A stretch of DNA of 64,000 nucleotides from Argentina anserina (lineage: Eukaryota; Streptophyta; Magnoliopsida; Rosales; Rosaceae): contig NC_065872.1 of assembly GCF_933775445.1 (NCBI RefSeq), positions 5,642,001-5,706,000 of the forward strand. Direction: 5' to 3'. Shown here in pieces: positions 50,961 through 61,913 of this stretch (position 1 is the first letter of the stretch; each line of letters starts with the position of its first letter). A program made the translations under genes and the position numbers. Under the pieces are notes generated by a model. The model saw only the letters and a list, made by a program, of their open reading frames with translations. It was not told the origin of the DNA and did no database searches.

Positions 50961-51040
50961 ATAGATAGGTCCGTTTCCTATCGGTGTTCTATGAAGTGTC
51001 TGCTCTCAGAAAAACCGTCGTTGTTTGTTCTGATTAAGCG

Positions 51041-51750
51041 ATGTCTGCCACCGAAGAAGTCCAAGCTCCAGCCGTCGAGGCCCCGCCGGCGACGGAGGAA
51101 CCCATCAAGGCTGAAGAGAAGCCGGTGAGGGGGAAAAAGCTCGGAGATCTGAAAGAGAAGAAGCCCAGACAGACCAAAGCCAAAGCCAAACCCAAAACTG
51201 CTGCCCACCCTCCTTATTTTCAGGTACTTGCATTGAACTTTTGCTTAGTTTAATTAAGGGTTTATGTTTCTTTATTGTTGTTGTTGTGGTTACTTATTAT
51301 GTGATTGTGAATTTTGTGTAGATGATCAAGGAGGCACTGTTGGCTCTGAACGAGAAGAGTGGCTCGAGCCCATACGCCATAGCCAAGTACATGGAGGAGA
51401 AGCACAAAGCGGTGCTTCCGGAAAATTTCAAGAAGACTCTGGCTCTGCAACTCAAGAACTCGGAGGCGAGAGGGAAGCTGATCAAGGTCAAGGCCTCTTA
51501 CAAGTTGTCTGTGGCAGGGAAGAAGGACCAAAGCACTGTCAGAAGAACAACTCGATCTTCTAAGCCCAAGGAAGAGGAGAAGAAGAAGAAGACCATGACC
51601 AAGCCTAGGACCAAGGCTGTTAAGGCAACTGCTACTCCGAAGAAGAATAAGCCGGCGAAGAAGAACAAGAAATCGAGCGCAACAAGGCCGAAGCAGCCCA
51701 AATCGATAAAGAGCCCGACTGCTAAGAAACCCAAGAAGGCTGCTGCTTGA
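51041..51750 (+). CDS. Linker histone H1 (HIS1-3-like)
   Basis: Exons 51041-51223 and 51322-51750, joined in phase 0, encode 203 aa. A short N-terminal tail with Glu/Ala/Lys precedes the globular H15 winged-helix domain, residues about 55-125: HPPYFQMIKEALLAL, SSPYAIAKYMEEKH, LKNSEARGKLIKVKASYKLS. The C-terminal tail is Lys/Ala/Pro-rich. The protein is shorter than major plant H1s (about 270 aa) and in size and core sequence resembles the drought/ABA-inducible HIS1-3 class. It binds linker DNA and the nucleosome dyad in the nucleus. The single intron falls just inside the globular domain, as in other plant H1 genes. Confidence 0.93.
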
Positions 51751-52800
51751 GGCGTGTCGGGAAGTTGTATATAAGTCTAGTGGTAATAAGTTGAAGAAGG
51801 TTAATTAATGGTTCTGGTGTTTTAGGACTGTTGCTCTGTTTCTGTTTTGGGAATGTGATGAATGTTTAGGTTATGAATTGCACGGGGTCTTTAATATGGT
51901 AGCTTTTGGGTTTATGATGGAATGAAACAGACTTTTTCTATTCGTGCATTTGTGTTTTGGGATTTGGATTTTAGTTCTTTCATCTTTACTTGCTGATGAA
52001 CGTGAGCCTAAAAAATTCAGACGAGTTTAGCCTGAAGTTTATGCATATTTGATGCCTGCAACTTCAAATTGATCATATGCTTGTAAGTTGATATAACTAG
52101 CCAAGTACTTGCTGGCTTGCACAGTTGCACTCTAAATTTGATTAGTCTTTTGGAGGAGTGGATAGATAATCTAAAGGGGCATTCATGGTGTGGCACAAAA
52201 TAAAGTACAGCAGGGGGTGGCAAACAATAAGAATCTCCTTTATCCATTAATGGTTACTATGGTTTATTACATGTGATGCTGTAGTATTGTAATACGGTAA
52301 GGACTTGACTCACTCGAGACCTTACTCATACTCATATGGCATCTGAGGTTATTTTGAATGGTAAATTATAGATTTGTACATATTTATGAATTAATTATAA
52401 AAATATTATTATATTTAAATAGAAATTAAAAAAATCAATAAAATTTAAAAAAATCGATTTTAAAATATTTTATATATTGTTTTACCATTTGTCACTTTAT
52501 TTTTTATTTCAGCTAAAATTTTCGTCTGACGATAGATTTTGATGAAAGTGGTACCGTTAGAAATATCTCGCTTTCCTTTTTCATTTGATATACTATCCAC
52601 TCCGAATCGACCAACCGTACAAGGTGCAACAACCATCACAAAGGGTTGCCGCCATCAATGGCAGTGCTCCAAACAATTCCGTCAAAACCGAAGCTCAAAG
52701 TTCCTTAATTCTAGCTCTTCTCTTCATTCTGAGCATATTTATACCGATCTCAATCTCATTTGAATTTTAACAAAATTTCGCATATTTCCACATTTCCTCT
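51751..52800. other. 3' UTR and AT-rich intergenic
   Basis: H1 3' UTR to about 51950, then AT-rich sequence (notably 52370-52500). No gene was supported. Confidence 0.45.
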
Positions 52801-52802
52801 CG

Positions 52803-53850
52803 GCATGTCACACCTACTGTCACAATCACTGTCACATACACTATCACAACCACTGTCACACTACCTCTTACACTAACTGTCACACCTCATGTCACAACCG
52901 CTATCACACCCACTGTCACAGAAGCTGTCACAGAAGCTGTCACAACCTTTGTCACACTACATGTCACAACCACTATCACACTACATATTACACTAACTGT
53001 CACACCCACTGTCACATCTGCTGTCACAACCACTGTCACATCTGCTGTCACAACCACTGTCACACACATTGCACATGTCACACTACCTCTTACACTAACT
53101 GTCACACCTCATGTCACAACCGCTATCACACCCACTGTCACAGAAGCTGTCACACCTACTGTCACAACCTTTGTCACAACCACTATCACACTACATATTA
53201 CACTAACTGTCACACCCACTGTCACATCTGCTGTCACAACCACTGTCACATCTGCTGTCACAACCACTGTCACACACATTGCACATGTCACAACTCATGT
53301 CACACTACCTATCACAACCCCTGTCACAACCTTTGTTACACTACCTGTCACAACCACTATCACACTACCTACACTAACTATCACACTCACTGTCACAACC
53401 ACTGTCACACACATTACCCCTGTCACATTACCTGTCACACTACCTATCACAACCTCTGTCACAACTCCTATCACACCCACTATCACAACCAATATCACAC
53501 TACCTATTACACTAACTGTCACACACATTGCCTCTGTCACAACTCATATCACACTACCTGTCACACTACCTATCACAACCCATGTCACACTACCTGTCAC
53601 AACCTCTGTCACAACTTCTATCACACTACCTATCACAACCACTATCACACCCCCTGTCACAACCTCTGTCACAACCAATATCACACTACATGTCACAACA
53701 CCTGTCATAACTCACAACCCCCTGTCACAACCTGTATCACACTACTTGTCACAACCCTATCACACTGTCCCACTACCCACTGTCACACTACCTATCACAA
53801 CCACTGCCACTGTCACACTTTCTGTCACACCTCATGTCACATCATTTTAT
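52803..53850. repeat. Satellite-like array of 10-12 bp TGTCACAACCAC units
   Basis: About 1 kb of short tandem units of the form (T/A)GTCACAACCAC or TGTCACACTACC, all with a GTCACA or ATCACA core. A higher-order copy is visible: the stretch beginning CTACCTCTTACACTAACTG at 52861 recurs at 53083 (offset 222 bp). Long open frames on both strands are by-products of a repeat length close to a multiple of three. Confidence 0.9.
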
Positions 53851-53974
53851 GTGACTGTTGTGACTAGAAGAAGAAGAATGACTAGAAATAACGTACTTTT
53901 GTTTATTATTATGTGATCTTGAACTTCTTAAATCAACTCATATAATCCAAATATCGACATTAATGTGATGTATT

Positions 53975-54095
53975 ACACTGCCTATCATAATAGTTATCAC
54001 ACTACTTGTCACACTATCTATCACACTACATGTCACACTAACTTTTTGCTGTGACAGGTATTGTGATAGCTAATGTGACAGACAATGTGATACTA
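53975..54095. repeat. Array remnant with inverted orientation
   Basis: After a 120-bp gap the units resume (ATCACACTACTTGTCACAC) and then switch strand at about 54047, reading TGTGACAGG, TGTGATAGC, TGTGACAGAC. The two orientations could pair into a hairpin. Confidence 0.7.
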
Positions 54096-54180
54096 ATAGT
54101 TGTATACTCGTTCAACATCTTTTCTGATGACAAAAATATGCAAAAAGTTAGCCATGCAGCTCCACATTACTCTGGGCACC

Positions 54181-57100
54181 TGTAATAACCCTAAATTTTA
54201 AAATAATATTTGGTTCAATTTAAATTCTGTTAAGTGGTGAAGTTTGATAAAAAAACGAATGTGATGGTTGCAATACTTTGAAACGAAAAACGGAAACGTT
54301 TTTGGAACAATTATTAAGAAAAACGTTACGTTTCCGAACGAAATGATCGACTTTTATTCCGTCGCTCGGTTGCGAAAACTTCCTTCATGAAAGTTGTAGG
54401 GCTCATCGATACGAGTCCGTGAGTATGTGACGCATTCGAAACGGACGTCGTATGTAAAAGTTATTGACGACGGAAGTTAGTTTCCGATTTTAGAGGAGGG
54501 GTATAAAAGGAAATTTTCAGCTAGGGTTCCCATAATTGGAAACCCATTCTTCTTTCCCTTCCCTCCGCCTCCATCATCTCTCTCTCTCGGTTCTCTCTCT
54601 CACCTATCGTGCTCTCCCCGAGTCTCTCCCTCTCACTGATCACTCACTCCCTCTCCCACTCACTGATTCACTTCTCCTTCTCCTTCTCCCTCTCACCGAT
54701 TCACTTTCTTCCTCTCCCTCTCACCCGAAACTCACTCTCCTTCACCTCAGAAATCGCCTCCGTGCGATCTGCTTCCCTAGGCTGCTGTGACACACACACC
54801 GCCCATCTCTTCGACACCGCAAGGACCCCTGCAATCACTCTTCAGCTCGCCAGCTCGAGCCTCGCCGCCGTGAGGACGCCCGACGTCGCCAAGCAAATCG
54901 CCGCGCCGAGCTTCTCAGCCACCACCGAGCTAGAAGCGAGCTCACCACCATCGATTAGGTGAGGGCTTGATTTTATTTGGTTGTGTTGATTGTTGTTGTG
55001 AATTTGGTTTGAATCGGAGGTGGATTGATGGAGGATCGGAGGAGGAGGAGAGTTAGGGATACCGCCGCCTTAGGCGGCGCGTGTGGAGGTGTGGGGTGGC
55101 GTAGGGGCTGCCTAGGATCGGAGGAAGGAAGAGGGGAGAAAGGAGGAGGGGTTTGGGGTGGTGGCGACATCACACGCGCCGGTTTTGGGCTCGGCGCGTG
55201 TACCCCACGCGCCGCCACGTGCGGCGGTGTGACAGTGTTTTCCGATAGGGGTATTTTGGTAATTTACTTAAATGTAAATGTAAATTTTATTTACTACGGT
55301 AAATGTAATTAAATTTTACCTTCGGTAAATGTAAATATCAATTACTTTCAGTAAATGTAAAAAGTAATTTGTAAAAGATGATTAGTAAATTTTATTTACT
55401 GAGATTGTATTTACATTTAAATAGTACGTATACGTACAAAATACGTATTAATATTTATACGTACAGAAATACGTATATAATATTTATACGTACAGAAATA
55501 CGTATTAATATCTATAGGTACAGAAAATACGTATATAATATTTATACGTACAGAAATACGTATATAATATTTATACGTACAGAAATACGTATTAATATTT
55601 ATACGTACAGAAATACGTATTAATAGTAACAGTGAACAGTAACACTGAACAGTAATTTCGTAAAACCGAAAATTGCTGAACAGTAACCGATTATTACTGT
55701 TTCGGCATTTAAAGGTTTACGAAACGATTCTAAATTCTTTTCTTATCTTTTCAAGGTGATCATTAAATCGAGGAAAGGAATTATCATCAGGAATTGTGGA
55801 ATTACGCTCGAGTCGATAAGGTGAGTAAAATCTCACGTATTTACGAATCTACCCTCGCGGTGATTCAATATTTTGCAAGGGTATTTAATAATGAATTACG
55901 AAAATGTATACAACATAGTGGACTACATATATACTGTATAAATGGTAATAAGTATATATATATATATAGTTCATTATGTTATGTACTGTTATTAATTCAT
56001 TAGAAAAGGTCATTTCAATGACGAGAAATTGTGTATTGAGCATGTGTTTGTGAAATATGACATGTATAGGATATAGTAAACTATATATATGTATTGTATA
56101 AATGGTAAATAAGTACGAATATATATAGTTTTCTATATAATATACTGTTATGAGTTTTATTGCGATTATATCGAGCATAATTTTGAAACGTACAATATGA
56201 TGTGTGATTATTGTACGTGAGTTTAACATTGAGTTTGTTGAAAAGTTAATTTGTCTTTGGACGTGATTTAGTACAATATGATGTGAGATTATTGTACATG
56301 TGTGGCAAGTCGGAACCTAGCCTTGGCCGGGCGAAAGTTACGATACAGTTAGAGCTCTAGTCTGTCAGCCATAGTACTTCATGTGAGGTAACGGGTGGTT
56401 ATCTACTCATGAGTACTCAGATTGTTTTGGATGTTGGGTAGCGGGTGGTTACCCAATATCAGCGTAGTACTGCATGTGAGGTAACGGGTGGTTATCTGCT
56501 CATGGGTACTCAGATTGTTTGGATGTTGGGTAGCGGGTGGCTATCCAATATCAGCGGTGTATTACGAGAGGGGTAACAGATGTGTACCAGCGTTCTTGGT
56601 ACCCGTATTATAAATGCATTTAGGTAACCAGAAGGGTTACTTAATTTCTCATAGGCGTTTTATTTCATATTTCTTTGGGACAACCAGATGGGCCGTCCAT
56701 TGACTCATGAGGGCATTTATATTGTTGATTGTGATTTTTCGTATAGATTGATATGCGAATTGTATTGTCATTTTACTCATACGAGCTATAAGCTTACCGG
56801 GTTTGTGTTTACAATCCCGGTGCACCAATTCAATGGTGTAGGGGATAATTCCGCAGGTACTGATTAGCGGAGATTGAGTGACGACTCCGGAGATTCGAAG
56901 TCGTTCGTATCCTGTTCCTGGTGAGATTTCTGGCGTGGATTTGTGTGAGAATTTGAGTGAATTTATTTGTAAGCTTTGTGAGAGTTTGTGAGGATTATTA
57001 CATTTTCCATCATATTGTAATGTCAAATTATAAATTTGGTTTGTAATAATCGGTTTGACTGAGTTGTAATTGGAACTCAGAGATGATCCGCTGTGCACGT

Positions 57101-57188
57101 TAAATGATTTCGATTTATTTGAGATTATTTTGTGTTTAACGACTTTAGAATTTTGAGTTTTTAAGCTCGAAATTTTGGGGTCGTTACA
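54181..57188 (+). repeat. Left LTR of the gypsy element
   Basis: Starts TGTAATAACCCTAAATTTT and ends GGTCGTTACA. It holds a TATA box TATAAAAG at 54502-54509, a CT-rich leader and a GC-rich block ending in a donor-like ATTAG|GTGAGG near 54957. An array of TACGTA-containing units spans about 55426-55626. Two 93-bp tandem units lie at 56372-56464 and 56465-56557. Short frames at 54536-54962 are also present in the right LTR and are not host genes. Confidence 0.9.
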
Positions 57189-57476
57189 GTTGGTATCAGA
57201 GCCTAGTTGCGTATTTGGCGATTATCAATATCATCCGGGAGCGATGATCCGACTGCAGGCGGGCACCCATCACATGCTCCTCGGTATTGATATGTCGTCG
57301 GGTACACGAGAGTGTTTTAGGAGCCATACCTAATGGTTTGGTCCTCTGAGAAGTATCGTGATGATACTTCGATGATTCATCTTATCCTGAAATTTCATGT
57401 TAATACCTATTGAATCTGTTTTAGTTGAATTCGAGATTTCACAAGTATTGACTAAGTGTTTCGTTGTTTGAAGGTG

Positions 57477-58560
57477 ATGAACGCTGATAAGGGCCGAGGA
57501 CGGGCGAGAGGCCGAGGTCGAGGTAGGACCACAGGCCGAGTCCGCAACGTGGAGAACCTTTATGAGGAGGCTGCTCCACAGGAAGAGCAGGTTGAGCCTG
57601 CTGCTATGGTTAGAGATGATGGACGAGTGTTGAAGCTGATCAAGGATATCAGTGCACTGTCAGCGCCTACTTTTCATGGTGGACTAGATCATATGGTAGC
57701 TGACCATTGGATCGAGGGCATGGAGACATATTTTGATATGATAGAGTGCACATCGATTGAGAAGAGAAAGATAGCTACTTTCTTTCTGAGAGATGATGCT
57801 CTAGACTGGTGGAAGAGCATGCGACAAACAGTGGATGTGGCTACATTCCCATGGGAGGGTTTCACTGCCCTTTTCCGAGAGAAGTACTTTCCAGCCTCCG
57901 TACAGCCGAACATGGAGCTTGAGTTTCTGGCACTGGTACAGGGAGACATGACCGTTAGAGAGTATGATGCTCGATTTTCGCAGCTGTACCGATATGTCAG
58001 GCCTATGAGTGCGACCTCTTTGGCTCAGAAGTATCTACGTGGGCTGAAACAAGAGTAGAAGACCATGATATCAGTCCTTTGCCTGACTTCACGGGAGCAG
58101 ATATTTGAGAGTGCTATGAGTTTGGAGCAAGCAGAGAAGACTCAAGCAGGTGATGTGGGGAACAAAGATGCACAGGGGAAAGGCAAGGCAGTCTATACAG
58201 GCAGCGAGCACTCAGGGCCGAAGGATAGGTCATGGAAGAGGCCAAGACCCCACTATCAGGCCCCGACAAGGGCACCACCCCTAGCTAATAGGGCGGCGCC
58301 AGTCAGACCATTAGCAGTAGTGAGGTGTTATGGCTGCAACGAGATGGGACATTACGCCTCAGCTTTTCCGAAGCCGAAGAGAGCAGGCTGCCACCGGTGC
58401 GGGCATGTGGGACACATAGCTCGAGATTGTACTCGACCACTTCCGGTTAGACAGGAACGGCCGCAGAGACAGCTACCAGCGGGCCAAGCTAGAGTGTTCG
58501 CAGTGGGTCAGCGAGACACAGGGGTGGAAGGTACATTATCACTTTTTGACTACCTTGCTA
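57477..58560 (+). pseudogene. gypsy gag
   Basis: The likely start is ATG 57477 (MNADKGRGRARGRGRGR), an Arg/Gly-rich N-terminus. The retrotransposon gag domain follows (DALDWWKSMR, FREKYFP, YDARFSQLYRY). A TAG stop at 58056-58058 interrupts the frame, which then continues unchanged. Two zinc knuckles are encoded near 58327-58430; the first ends ASAF where a Cys is expected, the second (CHRCGHVGHIARDC) is intact. Confidence 0.85.
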
Positions 58561-60293
58561 GAGTACTGTTCGATACGGGAGCATCGCATTCATTCATTGC
58601 TAGTTCGGTAGTAGAGATGTTAGGATTGATTCCTACACCTCTTGGGGACGCCTTATGTGTCACTTCACCCCTTGGAGTGTCACTTGAGTTAGAGACAATC
58701 TGCAAAGCTTGTCCTATTTTGATTGGAAGTAGAGAGTTCTCTGCTTCGTTGATTGTGATTCCGGACCACACTTATGATGTGATCTTGGGGATTGATTGGT
58801 TGAGACCACAGCATGCTGTGATTGATTGTTTTGACATGGTGGTGTCCTTTCATAGACCCGGAGAGCCAGTGTTTCGTTATCGTTGTCTCAAGTCGGATAA
58901 CGCCATGAGATCAGGAGTTTTGGCACATGTGGAGTCAGTGGATCAGAAAGTATCTATCGCAGACATTGTGGTAGTATCTGAGTTTAGTGAAGTGTTCCAA
59001 GAGATACCGGGGCTACCTCCTCGAAGAGTGGTAGATTTCTGCATTGATGTAGTACCCGGTACGGTACCTGTGTCAAAGGCGCCATATAGAATGGGGCAGA
59101 ATGAACTTAAGGAGTTGAAGGTGTAGATCGATGAGCTATTAGACCAAAGGTTCATTAGACCTAGTGTTTCACCTTGGGGAGCACCTGTTTTGTTCGTAAA
59201 GAAGAAAGATGGTTCTCTGCGGTTATGTGTGGACTACAGAGAGCTGAACAAGGTGACCATCAAGAATAGGTATCCCTTACCTAGGATTGATGACTTGTTC
59301 GATCAACTCAAAGGTGCTACGGTGTTCTCTAAGATTGATTTAAGATCCGGTTATCATCAACTCAGAGTGAAGGAAGAAGATATATCGAAGACAGCCTTCA
59401 GGACCCGGTATGGACATTATGAGTTTGTCGTCATGCCATTTGGTCTAACGAATGCACCAGCTGTCTTTATGAGTTTGATGAACCAAGTATTTAGCCCGTA
59501 CTTGGATGAGTTTGTTGTGGTGTTTGTGGATGACATTCTGATATACTCCAAGACACAAGAAGAACATGTGGTGCATCTGAGAACAGTGTTGCAGACCTTG
59601 AAGGAGGCGAGACTGTATGCCAAGCTAGAGAAGTGTGAGTTCTGGAAAGAAGAGGTCAAATTCCTTGGTCATGTTGTCTCAAAAGATGGAGTACTAGTGG
59701 ACCCGTCAAAGGTAGAGGCAGTAAAGAATTGGAGTCGTCCAAAGAACCCTACAGAGATACGTAGTTTCCTCGGTTTGGCAGGATACTACAGGAGGTTTAT
59801 CGAGGGGTTTTCTAGTATTGCATCTTCATTGACCAAGTTGACCAAGAAAGATACTCCGTTCGTGTGGACGGATGCATGTGAGGAAGCATTCAGCAAACTA
59901 AAGACTAGACTGACCACAGCTCCAGTATTGACGATTCCTTCTAGTGGTGGTGGCTATGTCATTTACAGTGATGCTTCGCTCCAAGGTTTGGGTTGTGTGT
60001 TGATGCAGCATGGAGGAGTGGTCGCTTATGGCTCGAGACAGTTGAAGATTCATGAGAAGAATTTTCCGACACACGACCTAGAGCTTGCGGCAGTTGTGTT
60101 TGCCCTGAAGATTTGGAGACATTACTTGTATGGAGAGAAGTTTCAACTCTTTTCAGATCATAAGAGTTTGAAGTACTTGTTTTCTCAGAAGGAGCTGAAC
60201 ATGAGGCAGAGGAGATGGATGGAACTCCTCAAGGACTATGACTTCACATTAGAGTACCACCCGGGGAAGGCAAATGTGGTGCCGATGCCTTGA
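58540..60293 (+). pseudogene. gypsy protease, reverse transcriptase and RNase H
   Basis: The same frame as gag. The aspartic protease site DTGASHSF is near 58570. A TAG at 59124-59126 separates protease from reverse transcriptase. RT spans about 59130-59800 with the active-site FVDDILIYS. RNase H follows with [10 protein letters not shown], a catalytic DLELAA segment and SDHKSLKYL. The frame ends prematurely at 60291-60293 because one base is missing shortly before, around 60270-60276. Confidence 0.9.
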
Positions 60294-61873
60294 GCAGGAA
60301 ACCGATAGGCGTGGTAGCTTCACTTATGGTCCAGGAATGGTTCATGCTAGAATCTGCATCAGAGTTCGATTTGGTACCATCGGAAGGAGAACCAAGGGTC
60401 TTTCTTGGTAGTGTCACAGTGCAACCCACATTGATCACGAGGATCATACAGGGTCAGGCGCAGGATAGACTCTCACAAGCTAAGTTGGCAGATCTTGTAG
60501 TTGATACGCTTGATGAGTGCCCTTATGAGTGGAGAGTTGGACCCGATGGAGGGTTGAGGTTTGGGGCAAGATTGTGTGTCCCAGATTGTGATGATCTTCG
60601 GGATGAGGTCCTCCGTACGGCACATCGTTCACGTTATACCGTTCATCCAGGGAACAACAAGATGTACAAGGACCTTTGCAGGCAATTCTGGTGGAACGGT
60701 ATGAAGAAGGATGTAGCGGAGTTTGTATCGAAGTGCCTTACATGTCAACAAGTGAAAGCAGAACATCAACGACCAGCTGGCATGTTGAAACCATTAACTA
60801 TTCCTCTTTGGAAGTGGGAGCAGATATCTATGGATTTTATGACCGGATTGCCTAGATCAAAGAAGGGTCACGATGCCATATGGGTGATTGTCGATCGGTT
60901 GACGAAGTCGGCTCATTTTCTCCCAGTGTCGATGAAGTACTCAGTGGACGTGCTTGGGAAACTATATGTGGATGAGGTAGTGAGACTTCATGGTGCCCCA
61001 GTTTCTATTGTTTCTGATCGAGATGCACGTTTCACTTCGAAGTTCTGGGGTGGTTTGCAGAAGGCGATGGGCACCACCTTGGATATGAGTACAGCTTTTC
61101 ACCCTCAGACTGATGGACAGACGGAAAGGGTGAATCAGCTGATGGAAGACATGTTGAGAGCTTGTGTGCTGGATTTCAAGGGTAGCTGGGAAGATCATTT
61201 GAGATTGATTGAGTTTGCCTACAACAACAGCTACCATTCTAGCATTGGCATGGCACCGTATGAGGCACTTTATGGTAGACCATGTCGATCTCTGATCTGT
61301 TGGGCCGAAGTTGGTGATGAGGCACTGATGGGTCCAGAGGTAGTTCAGGAAACCACGGAGAAGATCTCGATCATTCGGGATATAATTCGGACCGCTCAGA
61401 GCAGACAGAAGAGCTATGCGGACTTGAAGAGGAGACACGTGGAATTTGAGATCGGCGATCATGTGTTCTTGAAAGTTTCACCTATGAGGGGTGTGGTGAG
61501 ATTTGGCAAGAAAGGAAAGTTGGCACCGAGGTATGTTGGGTCCTTTGAGATACTTGAGAAGGTGGGCGAACTAACATATCGGCTAGCCTTGCCTACTAGC
61601 ATGTCGGGCGTTCACAATGTCTTCCACATTTCCATGCTGAGGAAGTATGTACTAGATGAGTCACATGTGATCGATCATAGCACCATTGAAGTGAAGGAAA
61701 ATGCCACTTTTGTTGTCGAACCGGTTCGTATCCTGGATAGATCCACAAAGAAGCTTCGGAGGAGAGAAGTTGAGCTAGTCAAGGTGCTGTGGAGTCACCA
61801 TGATGAGGGTGATAAATCTTGGGAGCTAGAGTCAGACATGATGACCCAATATCCACAGTTGTTTGTTGAGTGA
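60290..61873 (+). pseudogene. gypsy integrase and C-terminal chromodomain-like region
   Basis: After the frameshift the polyprotein continues in another frame. A zinc-binding HHCC region (HRSRYTVHPGNNKMY...CLTCQQ) precedes the integrase core with its D-D-E residues (MDFMTGLP, SDRDARF, GQTERVNQ). It is followed by the GPY/F-type region (KLAPRYVGSFEIL) and a C-terminal stretch like a degenerate chromodomain (LVKVLWSHHDEGDKSWE). It stops 40 bp before the right LTR, as expected. Confidence 0.9.
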
Positions 61874-61913
61874 GCTTGAATTTCGGGACGAAATTTCTTT
61901 AAGGGGGGTAGAT

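Noticed and set aside
52887..53710. Several open frames of VTVxVTxxVT type in the satellite
   Set aside because: They arise because short repeat units near a multiple of three lack stops; they have no gene structure.
54536..55312. Frames of 80-117 codons in the gypsy LTRs (also 62268-63070)
   Set aside because: They lie in untranslated LTR leader sequence, are low-complexity (Ser/Leu or Arg/Gly) and shift frame between the two LTRs.
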